Assembly (NCBI RefSeq): GCF_000013005.1
Contig: NC_007722.1
Span: 2,609,501-2,673,500, forward strand
Origin: Erythrobacter litoralis HTCC2594
GTDB taxonomy: Bacteria; Pseudomonadota; Alphaproteobacteria; Sphingomonadales; Sphingomonadaceae
DNA: 64,000 bases
Direction: 5' to 3'
Notes under the pieces: model-generated
Told to the model about the DNA's origin: nothing
Database searches by the model: none
The model's input: the letters and a program-made list of their open reading frames with translations, nothing else
Shown here: one piece after another, positions 33,051-41,912 of the stretch
Layout of the letters: each line of letters opens with the position of its first letter
Numbering within the stretch: the stretch's first letter is position 1
Program-made: the position numbers and the translations under genes

Positions 33051-35629
33051 TAGCGCACGAGCTTGGCAAGGTCGGCGAAGGGATTGCCCGGAGCGGGCCC
33101 GCTGTCGCGGCGAGCCTTGTCGGTGGATTTACCCCTCGGTTCACCGTTTCGTTTTCCGCGCCCTTTGCCATGCCTGTTGGCGCGGGCGGTGCCGCCCCTG
33201 CCCGGCCGCCAGCTCCATCGGTCAGGGGAGGGCGGGCCGAAAACATTCTCGGGCAACGGCTTCGCCTTGTGCATCCGGAAACCGGCCGCGCCGAGCAGCC
33301 TTGCGAAACTGGCTTCGGTCAAGCCCGTCGACACAGCGAGGGACGCGTCGAGCATGAACGATTTCGCTTCGCCCGCCTTTGTACGCGCCTCATGGGCCGC
33401 CTTGACCAGCTTTTCCGCCACATCCACCCTGATCAGCTGCTCGCCCGCCGGGCGATAGCCTGCAGGGATGCTCTTGGTTGCAGGCAAAACGGATCGCATC
33501 GCCTCTTCGAGCGGGCGCTTGTCCATCCCGCTCGCATGCAGTGCAAGACGCGGTGCGGGCTTGAGCAAGGCGGGGGCAAAGACATCCAGCGCACCGAAAA
33601 CGACGCCAAGACGGCGCAGAAAAGGCCTCGTTTCCTTGGGCAAGTGCCTGATACCGGCATCGTCGCGCGTGACATATCCATGGCCCGCTATCAGTGCGAG
33701 CAGCAGTGCACGCGCCTCCGATCCCGCTTCGGGGTCCGCCGAAGCCGCTTGCAGCTTGTCGAGCGCTTCGAGCGGTTTGAGCCGTGTCTCGATCCAGTCG
33801 GTCAGCGCCGCAAGGAAAGTCGTCTTCTCCGGTTCGGCAATCCGGTCGAGGTCGCGCGCGGCCGAGATCGTAGGCTTGGTCGCCAGCTGACCCGGTTCGA
33901 GCGTGGCGATAGACTGGTTTGCCCAGACAACCTTGCCCTTTTCGAGCGAAACGCCCGCAAAGCCGCTTTCGCGCAATCGGACGGCTTGCTCTGCCAGGAT
34001 ACGCGGCAGTGCCTTTTCTCCCGCCGATAGCAGCATCTTCCGGTCCGCTAGCCGCGCCTGGCCATCGACGGCGAAGCGAAAGCCGCTGACCGTGCCGATC
34101 GCTTCATCCTCGACCAGCAAGGTCCCGTCGTCGGCCAGCGACACGGGGAGCAAATTGGGATCGTTGCCCAGGTTCTTCATCAGGATCGCCGTCCTCCGAT
34201 TGACAAAACGTTCGGTCAGCCGCGCGTGCAAAGCGTCCGACAATCTGGCTTCGATCGCCCGCGCCCGCGCCGCCATCTCGTCGCGCGCCAACACCCAGTC
34301 GGGCCGCTGGCAGATATAGGCCCAACTGCGAATGGCCGCGATCCGGCCCTGTAGCGTAGCGATATCGCCTTGCATATTGTCGAGCTCGGCGATGCGGGTC
34401 GCGACATAGTCCGCGCCGAGATAGCCTTCGCGCAGGTCCTGCCACAGCCGCGCGACGAAGCGCGCGTGGGTGTCGGCCCCGGACTGGCGAAAATCGGGCA
34501 GCGAGCATGTTTCCCAGAAGCGTCGCACCGCGCCGGCCCCCTTGATGGACGCCGCGAGCGGCTCGTCCGCCAGTTTTTTGAGCACCGCGAGGTCGATGGC
34601 TTCCGGCGCGCCGCGCAGTTCCGGTTCGCCCGGCTTGCGTTCGAGATCGGCAATCAGCGTGCCGATCGTATCGAAGCGCGGTTCGGCCTCGCGCCAGTAA
34701 AGATGCGTGAGCGGGGCGAAGCGGTGTTCTTCGATGGCGAAGATCTCTTCCTCGTCCAGTTCGGCCGCCCCGCCGCGCCCGCCCGAGAGGGTTCCGAAGG
34801 TGCCGTCCTTCTGGTGCCGCCCTGCACGTCCGGCAATCTGCGCCATTTCGGCCGGCGTGAGGCGGCGCTGGCGCACACCGTCGAATTTGACGAGAGAGGC
34901 GAAGGCGACGTGGGTGACGTCAAGATTCAGCCCCATGCCGATGGCGTCGGTAGCGACGATGTAGTCCACCTCGCCCGACTGGAAGAGCTCGACCTGCTTG
35001 TTGCGGGTCTCCGGGCTCAGCGCGCCCATCACCACTGCCGCCCCGCCGCGATGGCGCCTGAGCATTTCGGCCACGGTATAGACCTGTTCTGCGCTGAACC
35101 CGACGATGGCGCTGCGCGGCGGCAAGCGCGAGAGCTTGCGCGGGCCGATATGCGTAAGGGTGGAAAAGCGCGGCCGGGTCTCGACCTGCGCCCGCGGCAC
35201 GAGCGACTTGAGAACCGGCTCCAGCGTAGCCGAGCCCAGCAGCATCGTCTCTTCCCGCCCGCGCGCGTGCAGCAGACGGTCCGTGAAGATATGCCCGCGC
35301 TCCCGATCCGCCGAGAGCTGTGCTTCGTCGAGCGCGACGAAGGCATGGCCGCCGCCGTCGCTGGGCATCGCTTCGGCGGTGCACAGGAAATAACGTGCAT
35401 GCGGGGGCTCGATCCGTTCCTCGCCGGTGATGAGCGCAACCTGGCTCTCACCCTTGATGGCAACCACCCGGTCATAGACTTCGCGCGCCAGAAGCCGCAG
35501 CGGGAAGCCGATCGCTCCGCTCGAATGGCCGCACATCCGTTCGATCGCCAGATGGGTCTTGCCGGTATTGGTGGGCCCGAGGACCGCCCTGATGGTGCTG
35601 CCACTCACCCGGCGCTTGTGGCAGCGCAC
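33050..35629 (-). CDS. SUV3-like ATP-dependent RNA helicase
   Basis: An 859-residue superfamily 2 helicase related to mitochondrial SUV3. Walker A is VLGPTNTGKTHLAIERM at residues 16-32, motif II FVALDEAQLSADRERG, motif III LLGSATLEP, motif V VDYIVATDAIGMGLNLDV and motif VI QIAGRAGRHQKDGTFG. A long helical middle follows. The C-terminal tail is basic and Gly/Arg-rich (GRGGTARANRHGKGRGKRNG), probably for RNA contact. The eukaryotic relative unwinds RNA for a degradosome; the bacterial role is not established. Start at GTG 35629, or GTG 35608. Heads the leftward helicase-S4-fdxA-yihY string. Confidence 0.88.
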   Translation of the reverse strand: MRCHKRRVSGSTIRAVLGPTNTGKTHLAIERMCGHSSGAIGFPLRLLAREVYDRVVAIKGESQVALITGEERIEPPHARYFLCTAEAMPSDGGGHAFVALDEAQLSADRERGHIFTDRLLHARGREETMLLGSATLEPVLKSLVPRAQVETRPRFSTLTHIGPRKLSRLPPRSAIVGFSAEQVYTVAEMLRRHRGGAAVVMGALSPETRNKQVELFQSGEVDYIVATDAIGMGLNLDVTHVAFASLVKFDGVRQRRLTPAEMAQIAGRAGRHQKDGTFGTLSGGRGGAAELDEEEIFAIEEHRFAPLTHLYWREAEPRFDTIGTLIADLERKPGEPELRGAPEAIDLAVLKKLADEPLAASIKGAGAVRRFWETCSLPDFRQSGADTHARFVARLWQDLREGYLGADYVATRIAELDNMQGDIATLQGRIAAIRSWAYICQRPDWVLARDEMAARARAIEARLSDALHARLTERFVNRRTAILMKNLGNDPNLLPVSLADDGTLLVEDEAIGTVSGFRFAVDGQARLADRKMLLSAGEKALPRILAEQAVRLRESGFAGVSLEKGKVVWANQSIATLEPGQLATKPTISAARDLDRIAEPEKTTFLAALTDWIETRLKPLEALDKLQAASADPEAGSEARALLLALIAGHGYVTRDDAGIRHLPKETRPFLRRLGVVFGALDVFAPALLKPAPRLALHASGMDKRPLEEAMRSVLPATKSIPAGYRPAGEQLIRVDVAEKLVKAAHEARTKAGEAKSFMLDASLAVSTGLTEASFARLLGAAGFRMHKAKPLPENVFGPPSPDRWSWRPGRGGTARANRHGKGRGKRNGEPRGKSTDKARRDSGPAPGNPFADLAKLVR

Positions 35630-35852
35630 CGCTCAACCCGCAACCCGTTGGACCGGACCATAAATTCGTCGCATCGGACAGTCGTTTCAGCGGGCTTTAA
35701 ACCGGTATTAACTTTAATTTGCCAGCGTGCTGGGGCATGGAGCCTGCGACACCCGCTAAGGGTGAGGTCGCAATCGGCAAATATTGCCAGCGGCTCCTTG
35801 GATCGAGGAGGGCGCACTGTACCAGGCGCGTGCAGAAACGGGGGTCGGCGCT

Positions 35853-37457
35853 ATGACCGGCGATGAAGGCGGCGGCGACTGGCGCGCTGCCGCCCTGTCG
35901 CATGCGCAGATCATCGGATCCGAGCGTCACCACACCCTGCAGCGCGCCGACAGCCTGCGCGAAAGATTCCATACGTGGCGTTTCGAAACGGGCGAAAAGC
36001 TCGACCGGATCGATCTCGCGCCCGACCTTGCCGAACGGATCGGCAGCAAGCGCTGGTTTCGTGGCCTGACGACCCTGCTTGGCCTTTCGGCCGTCGCGCT
36101 GTCATTCTGGCCAAGCTTCGAACCGCTAGAAGCCGCGCCTGCCGCCGCCATCGACCAGTCGGCGCGCGAAGAGTTTCGTAGCCATGCCATCACGCCGCTG
36201 GCCCTCGGGGGGGACACCGGCAGCCGGATGGGTGCCAGTGCTCTGGTGGAAGAGCTGCCTTCCGCGCCGGAACGCCCGCAGGTCCAGCTTGTTGCAACGC
36301 TCGCCCAGGGCGACAGTTTCACCCGCATGCTCCGCCGCGCCGGTGTCGGCTCCGGCGATGCAGACCGCGTCGTCGATCTGATCTCGCGCGCCATACCGCT
36401 GGACGACATCGAGTCGGGCACCCAGCTTGACATTACCCTGGGCCGCCGCCCTGCGCCGGGCGAAACGCGGCCGCTCGAAGCGATCGAATTCCGCGCCCGT
36501 TTCGATCTTGCGCTCGGTATCCAGCGCGGCGACGACGGCAATCTCGCGCTTTTGCGCAAGCCGATCCGCGTCGACGACACGCCGCTGCGCATTCGCGGTA
36601 CGGTCGGCTCGAGCCTTTACCGCTCGGCTCGCGCCGCGGGAGCGCCTGCCAGCGCTGTGCAGCAATATCTCAAGGCCGTGGGCGACCACGCCGATTTCGA
36701 CCGCGCGGTCCGCGCGAGCGACACGTTCGACATGATCGTCTCCTACCGCCGCGCTGCCACCGGCGAACGCCAGGCCGGGCAATTGCTCTATGCCGGCATC
36801 GAACGCGGCGGCGAAGCGCAGACCCAACTGATGCGCTGGGGCAAAGACGGGCGCTTTTACGAGGCATCGGGCGTCGGTGAACAGCGCAGCGGCCTGCTCG
36901 CGCCGGTCAACGGCCCTGTCGGCTCGCGCTACGGTATGCGTCGCCACCCGATCCTGGGATACCGCCGCATGCACAGCGGCCTCGACTATCGCGCGGGCCA
37001 CGGCACGCCGATCCGCGCGGTCACCGATGGCCAGGTGACCGGCGCGGGACGCATGGGCGGCTGCGGGATCGCGGTCCGCCTGAAGCACTCGGGCAGCCTG
37101 CAGACCCGCTATTGCCACATGAGCCGGATGGCGGTGCGCAACGGACAGAACGTGCGCCGCGGGCAGGTGATCGGCTATGTCGGCTCGACCGGCCTTTCGA
37201 CCGGGCCCCACCTTCATTACGAGATGTATCGCAACGGCCGCGCGATCAATCCGGCTTCGGTGAACTATGTCACCCGCGCACAGCTTTCGGGAGACGAATT
37301 GCAGCGTTTCCGCTCCTCGCTGGCGCAGTTGAAGACAGTAGAGGCCGGAGCGGCGTTGGTAGATCTCGCCCCGCGCCCGGAAGAGCGCGACGAGCCCGAG
37401 CGCGAGATCGACAAGCTGGCCGTCGCACAGACGCGCCAGATCGCGGGCGGCCCTTAG
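35853..37457 (+). CDS. LytM-type M23 metallopeptidase with N-terminal membrane anchor
   Basis: A 534-residue peptidoglycan endopeptidase. A membrane segment lies at about residues 72-88 (GLTTLLGLSAVALSFW). The middle has a LysM-like/OapA-type domain (QGDSFTRMLRRAGVG) and an SH3-like region. The C-terminal peptidase M23 has zinc ligands in HPILGYRRMHSGLDY (His, Asp) and TGPHLHYEMYRNG (His-x-His). All catalytic residues are present, so it should be active. ATG 35853 is preferred; the frame is open to TTG 35784. The 220-bp divergent gap to the helicase is AT-richer (TTAAACCGGTATTAAC) and should hold the promoters. Confidence 0.87.
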   Translation: MTGDEGGGDWRAAALSHAQIIGSERHHTLQRADSLRERFHTWRFETGEKLDRIDLAPDLAERIGSKRWFRGLTTLLGLSAVALSFWPSFEPLEAAPAAAIDQSAREEFRSHAITPLALGGDTGSRMGASALVEELPSAPERPQVQLVATLAQGDSFTRMLRRAGVGSGDADRVVDLISRAIPLDDIESGTQLDITLGRRPAPGETRPLEAIEFRARFDLALGIQRGDDGNLALLRKPIRVDDTPLRIRGTVGSSLYRSARAAGAPASAVQQYLKAVGDHADFDRAVRASDTFDMIVSYRRAATGERQAGQLLYAGIERGGEAQTQLMRWGKDGRFYEASGVGEQRSGLLAPVNGPVGSRYGMRRHPILGYRRMHSGLDYRAGHGTPIRAVTDGQVTGAGRMGGCGIAVRLKHSGSLQTRYCHMSRMAVRNGQNVRRGQVIGYVGSTGLSTGPHLHYEMYRNGRAINPASVNYVTRAQLSGDELQRFRSSLAQLKTVEAGAALVDLAPRPEERDEPEREIDKLAVAQTRQIAGGP

Positions 37458-37505
37458 ACAATCCGCGCATTGCGCTGGCATAGTGAATGCGGCAACACTT
37501 GCCGC

Positions 37506-38501
37506 ATGTCAGCATCCTATCCTGCAACGCGCCTGCGCCGCACCCGGGCCACCGCCTGGAGTCGCGCGATGTTTCGCGAAACCGTGCTTACGCCAGCCGA
37601 CCTGATCTGGCCATTGTTCATCATCGAGGGTGAGGGACAGGAGGAGCCGGTCGAGAGCCTCCCCGGCGTTTCGCGCTGGTCGGTCGACGGGATTGTCGCG
37701 CGGGCCAAAGAGGCGATCGACCTGGGCATCCCGTGCATCGCGCTGTTTCCCAACACGCCGAGCAAGTTGCGCAGCGACGATGGCAGGGAAGCGTACAATC
37801 CCGACAATCTGATGTGCCGCGCGATCAAGGCGGTACGCGATGCTTGCGGCAGCGATATCGGCATCCTCACCGATGTCGCGCTCGATCCCTATACCAGCCA
37901 CGGGCAAGACGGCTTGCTCGACAATGCGGGCTATGTCGTCAATGACGATACCGTTGCCGTGCTGGTCGACCAGGCCGTCAATCAGGCCGAAGCGGGGGCC
38001 GATATCATCGCTCCGTCGGACATGATGGATGGACGGGTCAAGGCCATCCGCATGGCGCTGGAGATGGGCGAGCATCCCAATGTCCAGATCATGGCCTATG
38101 CCGCGAAATATGCCTCAGCCTTTTACGGACCGTTTCGCGATGCGGTCAGCAGCGGCGGGCTGCTCAAAGGCGACAAGAAAAGCTACCAGATGGATCCGGC
38201 CAATGCGCTCGAGGCACTGCGCGAGATCGAGCTGGACATCGCCGAGGGCGCCGATAGCGTGATGGTCAAGCCCGGCCTCGCCTATCTCGATATCATCTGG
38301 CGCGCGAAGGAAGCTTTCGGCGTGCCGGTGTTCGCTTACCAGGTCAGCGGCGAATACGCGCTGATAGAAGCGGGTGCTGCGGCAGGCGTCGGCGATCGCG
38401 ACGCGCTGATGATGGAAAAACTTATTGCCTTCAAGCGGGCCGGTTGTGCGGGGGTCCTGACGTATCACGCACCGGTCGCTGCCAAAATGCTCGATGGCTG
38501 A
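37506..38501 (+). CDS. hemB: Delta-aminolevulinic acid dehydratase (porphobilinogen synthase)
   Basis: Condenses two 5-aminolevulinates to porphobilinogen. The 331-residue protein has both Schiff-base lysines, in AYAAKYASAFYGPFRDA and SVMVKPGLAYLDI, plus the metal-site segment ILTDVALDPYTSHGQDG. The cysteines of the zinc-type triad are replaced (DVALDPYTSHGQDG), pointing to an Mg-type enzyme like those of other alphaproteobacteria. ATG 37506 gives the normal N-terminus. Together with hemE and hemJ, three haem steps occur in the window. The following acetyltransferase overlaps by 8 nt. Confidence 0.94.
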   Translation: MSASYPATRLRRTRATAWSRAMFRETVLTPADLIWPLFIIEGEGQEEPVESLPGVSRWSVDGIVARAKEAIDLGIPCIALFPNTPSKLRSDDGREAYNPDNLMCRAIKAVRDACGSDIGILTDVALDPYTSHGQDGLLDNAGYVVNDDTVAVLVDQAVNQAEAGADIIAPSDMMDGRVKAIRMALEMGEHPNVQIMAYAAKYASAFYGPFRDAVSSGGLLKGDKKSYQMDPANALEALREIELDIAEGADSVMVKPGLAYLDIIWRAKEAFGVPVFAYQVSGEYALIEAGAAAGVGDRDALMMEKLIAFKRAGCAGVLTYHAPVAAKMLDG

Positions 38502-39051
38502 ATTTCGGCACGAGACCGGGCGACTGGTGCTGCGCGATTGGCGCGACGCGGATTGGCCGGAGTTCTGGGAAGGCACCAATACACCGGCTGTGATGCGCTG
38601 GCTGGGCGGTCAGCTCGATGTGTCCGGTATGGCCGCAGCAAGAGCGCGGCTGGAGAAGTATCAGGCCGATTACGGGCATACGTTTTGGGTGGTCGAGCGG
38701 CAGGACGATGGAGCCATCCTTGGATTTTGCGGTCTGAAACGCTGCACCGACGAAAACGGCCCTTTCGGGATGCCGGAAATCGGCTGGCGCTTGCGTGAAA
38801 GTGCGTGGGGTCAGGGATTTGCGAAAGAGGCCGCCCGGGCAAGCCTCGCGGTCGGCTTCGGAGATTTCGGTTTCGATGAAATCGTGGCCCTCACGGTGAA
38901 AGGCAACAGAGCCAGTTGGGGCCTCATGCGTGCGTTGGGCATGCGGCGCCGACCCGACCTCGATTTCGGCCAGAGCCATTGGTCGAGGGGGTACGGCAAG
39001 GTTATCGTGCATGCCATCGACCGCGACCATTGGACAGCGCGCGATGGCTGA
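38494..39051 (+). CDS. GNAT N-acetyltransferase (RimJ/RimL type) 1
   Basis: A 185-residue acetyl-CoA-dependent acetyltransferase. It has ETGRLVLRDWRDADWPEFW at the N-terminus, IGWRLRESAWGQGFAKEAAR as the acetyl-CoA loop (Q-x-x-G-x-A-like) and NRASWGLMRALGM near the end. Substrate not predictable; RimJ/RimL-type enzymes modify protein N-termini or small amines. It overlaps hemB by 8 nt and the second GNAT by 8 nt. Confidence 0.85.
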   Translation: MAEFRHETGRLVLRDWRDADWPEFWEGTNTPAVMRWLGGQLDVSGMAAARARLEKYQADYGHTFWVVERQDDGAILGFCGLKRCTDENGPFGMPEIGWRLRESAWGQGFAKEAARASLAVGFGDFGFDEIVALTVKGNRASWGLMRALGMRRRPDLDFGQSHWSRGYGKVIVHAIDRDHWTARDG

Positions 39052-39601
39052 TATCGTGCTGGAAACCGATCGGCTGGTGCTGCGATCGATCGACGAAGGT
39101 GATGCACAGCTGCAATTCCGCCTGCTCAACACCCCGGCGGTGATGGAACATCTCGGCGGGGTGAAGGAGCTGCACGAGATCGAGGCCAAGCACGCCAAAA
39201 CCATGGCCCTGTTCGCTCGGCACGGCTTCGGCTTCATGATGATGGTGGAGAAAGCCACTGGCGACCTCGTCGGCCATGCCGGCCTCAAGCGCGTCGATCA
39301 CCCTGCCGCGCCGAACCAGGGCGATTTCGAGATCGGCTGGCTGGTGCGCGAGGACCGCTGGCGGAGGGGCTATGGCATCGAAGCCATGCGTGCAGTCGTC
39401 GCTTGGGCCTTCACCCGCCACGACGTCCCGCATCTCGTGGCGCTGACGTCGCAGCGCAATGCGCCAAGCTGGCGCTTGATGAAGAAACTCGGCATGGAGC
39501 GCCGACAAGACCTGGATTTCGACGATCCTAAGTATCCGCCCGACGACAACCCCACGATCCAGTATTCGCTGACCAGAAAACAATGGGAGCAGCAGCAATG
39601 A
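39044..39601 (+). CDS. GNAT N-acetyltransferase (RimJ/RimL type) 2
   Basis: A 185-residue second acetyltransferase, homologous to the gene just before it (shared RLVLR start, TPAVM, IGWxxRExxWxxGxxxEA and RNxxSWxLMxxLGM-PDLDF-like patterns). The acetyl-CoA loop is IGWLVREDRWRRGYGIEAMR. The pair probably arose by tandem duplication and then diverged. It ends in an ATGA overlap with the gamma-carbonic-anhydrase-like gene. Confidence 0.85.
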   Translation: MADIVLETDRLVLRSIDEGDAQLQFRLLNTPAVMEHLGGVKELHEIEAKHAKTMALFARHGFGFMMMVEKATGDLVGHAGLKRVDHPAAPNQGDFEIGWLVREDRWRRGYGIEAMRAVVAWAFTRHDVPHLVALTSQRNAPSWRLMKKLGMERRQDLDFDDPKYPPDDNPTIQYSLTRKQWEQQQ

Positions 39602-40167
39602 CCACTCCGCCACCAGGTGTCCGCATCATTCCGATCCACGGCAACACGCCGCAGATCCACGACAGCGCTTTCGTCGCGCCCGGCTGCGTGCTGGTGGGCG
39701 ACGTGACGATCGGTGCGGACAGCTCGATCTGGTACAATTGCGTGCTGCGCGCCGACGTCAGCCGGATCGTGATCGGCGAGCGGAGCAATGTTCAGGACGG
39801 CAGTGTTCTGCATTGCGATCCTGAACGTCCGGGCGATCCCGACGGCTCGCCGCTGCTGATCGGCGACGACGTGCTGATAGGCCATATGGCGATGGTCCAC
39901 GGCTGCGTCATCGAGGACCGCGGCTTCGTCGGTCTCGGCGCGATCGCGATGAACAAGGCGGTCATCGGCAGCGACGCCATGCTGGCAGCGGGCGCGATGC
40001 TGACCGAAGGCAAGACAATGGCGCCGGGCAGCCTGTGGGCGGGCAGACCGGCCAAGCCGCTCAAGGACCTCAGCGATGCGGCCATCGCCGGCATGCGCAT
40101 GGGCGTGGCGCATTATGTCGAAAATGGTCGCGCGCATAAGGCTGCGGTGAAAGCGACTGGCAACTGA
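39598..40167 (+). CDS. Gamma-carbonic-anhydrase-like / hexapeptide-repeat protein
   Basis: A 189-residue left-handed beta-helix trimer subunit of the YrdA/PaaY/CaiE group. Hexapeptide turns are visible throughout (VGDVTIGADSSIWYNCVLRA; IGERSNVQDGSVLHCD; IGHMAMVHGCVIED). Metal-binding His residues are those of VLHCD, LIGHMAMVHG. Some relatives have carbonic-anhydrase activity, many do not; none is proved here. It is coupled by ATGA overlap to the GNAT gene and followed by a palindromic hairpin. Confidence 0.87.
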   Translation: MTTPPPGVRIIPIHGNTPQIHDSAFVAPGCVLVGDVTIGADSSIWYNCVLRADVSRIVIGERSNVQDGSVLHCDPERPGDPDGSPLLIGDDVLIGHMAMVHGCVIEDRGFVGLGAIAMNKAVIGSDAMLAAGAMLTEGKTMAPGSLWAGRPAKPLKDLSDAAIAGMRMGVAHYVENGRAHKAAVKATGN

Positions 40168-40170
40168 CGC

Positions 40171-40191
40171 AAAGTCGCGCGGCGCGACTTT
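40171..40191. terminator. Palindromic hairpin between convergent genes (second copy)
   Basis: AAAGTCGCG, loop CGG, CGCGACTTT: a perfect 9-bp stem in the 27-bp gap between the ends of the gamma-CA-like gene and the DNA ligase gene. It is almost the same sequence as the hairpin after parB (22701-22731), with a compensatory C/G change that keeps the pairing. Confidence 0.6.
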
Positions 40192-40194
40192 CGC

Positions 40195-41790
40195 TTAGTC
40201 CTGGATCATGGCCTTGAGCGTCTGGAGCCGGTCCGCTTCGTGCACCGGCTTGTCCCAGCGGATGCGGTGAATCCGCGGGAACCGCATGGCGAGGCCGGAC
40301 TTGTGACGCTTGCTGGTATGCACGCTGTCGAAGGCGACTTCGAAAACGAGCGTGCGTTCGACCTCGCGCACCGGACCGAAGCGGTTGAGGGTGTTCTGGC
40401 GCACCAGCCGATCCAGTTTCTTGAGCTCCTCGTCGGTGAAACCCGAATAGGCTTTGCCCACCGGCAATAGCTCGGCCCCCTTGTCGGGGTCGCCGTCCCA
40501 GCAGCCGAAAGTGTAATCGGAATAGAAGCTCGAGCGCTTTCCGCTGCCGCGCTGGGCATACATCAGCACGCAATCCACCAGCAGCGGATCGCGCTTCCAT
40601 TTGTACCACAGCCCGGTCTTGCGTCCGGCGATATAGGGGCTGTCGCGGCGCTTGAGCATCAGGCCCTCGATCGCGTCCTCGCGCGTGCCTTCGCGGATTT
40701 CGGCCAGGTGCTCGAAATCACGCGCATCGACGATGGTGCTGAGGTCGAAATGGCTGTCCGGCAGGCGCGGCACGAAGCGTTCGAGATGGTCTCTGCGCCT
40801 CTCCCACGGTTGGTCGCGCAGGTCTTCGCCTTCGATGATCAGCGCGTCGTAGAGCCGCACGAAGGCAGGGCTTTCGCTCAGCATCTTCTTGCTGACCGTC
40901 TTGCGCCCCAGCCGTTGCTGCAGCGCGTTGAAACTTGCAGCGCCGCCCGCTTCACCGCCCTGTGCATCGCCGCGCACCAGCAGCTCGCCGTCCAGCACCG
41001 CCGGGACCTGCAGCGCGTCGACCATTTCGGGGAAGGTGCGGCTGATATCGTCGCCGCTGCGCGAATAAATCCGCGTCTCGCCACCGGCATGGACGAGCTG
41101 GACGCGGATGCCGTCCCATTTCCACTCGGCAGCATAGTCCGCCATGTCGACCACCGTGTCCTCGAGCGGATGCGCAAGCATGAAGGGGCGGAAGGTCGGC
41201 TTGTTCTCGGTATCGGGCGGGTCGGCCCCGTCGGCGGCCCAGGCGAACAGCTCCTCGTAAGGCGGCTCGAGCCCGTGCCAATACTCCTCGACATCTTCGA
41301 CATCGACGCCGAAGGCTTGCGCGAAAGCGACCTTGGCCAAACGGCTGGACACGCCGATCCGCATCGCGCCCGTTGCGATCTTTAGAAGCGCGTACCGGCC
41401 CGACGGATCGAGCCTGTCGAGCAGCGCGGGCAGCTCGGTGAGCACCGATTGGCGCGTCATTTTCGACAGTAGATCAACCACTTCGCTCACCGAGGGAGGC
41501 GGCGTGACGTCACTATCGGGGGCGGGCCAGAGCAGGCTCGCGGTTTCCGCCGTATCGCCCACGAAATCGCGGCTGAGTGTCCACAGGACCGGATCGATCC
41601 GCTCCTTCATGATCGTGCGGATCGCGCTCGACTTGACCGCCGGGAAATCGAGCCCGTCGGTCAGTGCCGCCAGCGCCCAGCCGCGGTCCGGGTCGGGCGT
41701 TTCACGCAAATATGCGGCAATAAGCCGCAATTTCTCGTTGCGGCTGCGCGTATAGACCAGCGCGTCGATCAGGTCGGCGAAGGCTTGCAC
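40195..41790 (-). CDS. ATP-dependent DNA ligase (LigC/cisplatin-type)
   Basis: A 531-residue stand-alone ATP ligase. It has an N-terminal ligase domain (VQAFADLIDALVYTRSRNEK), the adenylation motif EWKWDGIRVQLVHAGG with catalytic Lys, motif SRSGDDISRTFPE, DGELLV, the later LMLKRRDSPY and WYKWKRDP, and a C-terminal OB domain ending RIHRIRWDK. The GTG at 41790 is chosen because it starts at the conserved domain. The frame also runs upstream through a palindromic repeat (KKVRPFDRLRANGVF), which I judge non-coding. It partners the nuclease gene upstream. Role probably in DNA repair under stress. Confidence 0.88.
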   Translation of the reverse strand: MQAFADLIDALVYTRSRNEKLRLIAAYLRETPDPDRGWALAALTDGLDFPAVKSSAIRTIMKERIDPVLWTLSRDFVGDTAETASLLWPAPDSDVTPPPSVSEVVDLLSKMTRQSVLTELPALLDRLDPSGRYALLKIATGAMRIGVSSRLAKVAFAQAFGVDVEDVEEYWHGLEPPYEELFAWAADGADPPDTENKPTFRPFMLAHPLEDTVVDMADYAAEWKWDGIRVQLVHAGGETRIYSRSGDDISRTFPEMVDALQVPAVLDGELLVRGDAQGGEAGGAASFNALQQRLGRKTVSKKMLSESPAFVRLYDALIIEGEDLRDQPWERRRDHLERFVPRLPDSHFDLSTIVDARDFEHLAEIREGTREDAIEGLMLKRRDSPYIAGRKTGLWYKWKRDPLLVDCVLMYAQRGSGKRSSFYSDYTFGCWDGDPDKGAELLPVGKAYSGFTDEELKKLDRLVRQNTLNRFGPVREVERTLVFEVAFDSVHTSKRHKSGLAMRFPRIHRIRWDKPVHEADRLQTLKAMIQD

Positions 41791-41803
41791 AGCTTCAAAA
41801 ACC

Positions 41804-41899
41804 CCGTTCGCCCTGAGCCTGTCGAAGGGCCGTACTTTCTTCAAGCGCCCCGATTGCCAAAAAAAAGGCTTGGGCTTCGACAGGCTCAGCCCGAACGGA
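41804..41899. repeat. Palindromic repeat copies 4 and 5 in inverted orientation
   Basis: CCGTTCGCCCTGAGCCTGTC-GAAGGGCCGTACTTTCTT (41804-41841) and its inverse CTTCGACAGGCTCAGCCCGA-ACGG (41875-41898) form a near-perfect 23-bp stem with a loop of about 47 nt containing an A8 run. They lie between the nuclease stop and the ligase start. The first arm matches 1121-1158 over about 38 nt. Confidence 0.65.
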
Positions 41900-41912
41900 T
41901 GAGGGGTGGATT

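Noticed and set aside
34370..35866. 498-codon plus-strand frame opposite the SUV3-like helicase
   Set aside because: Helicase motifs are all on the minus strand; no support for the plus frame.
41791..41844. 18-residue N-terminal extension of the DNA ligase
   Set aside because: Encoded by the palindromic repeat (KKVRPFDRLRANG); the conserved domain starts after GTG 41790.
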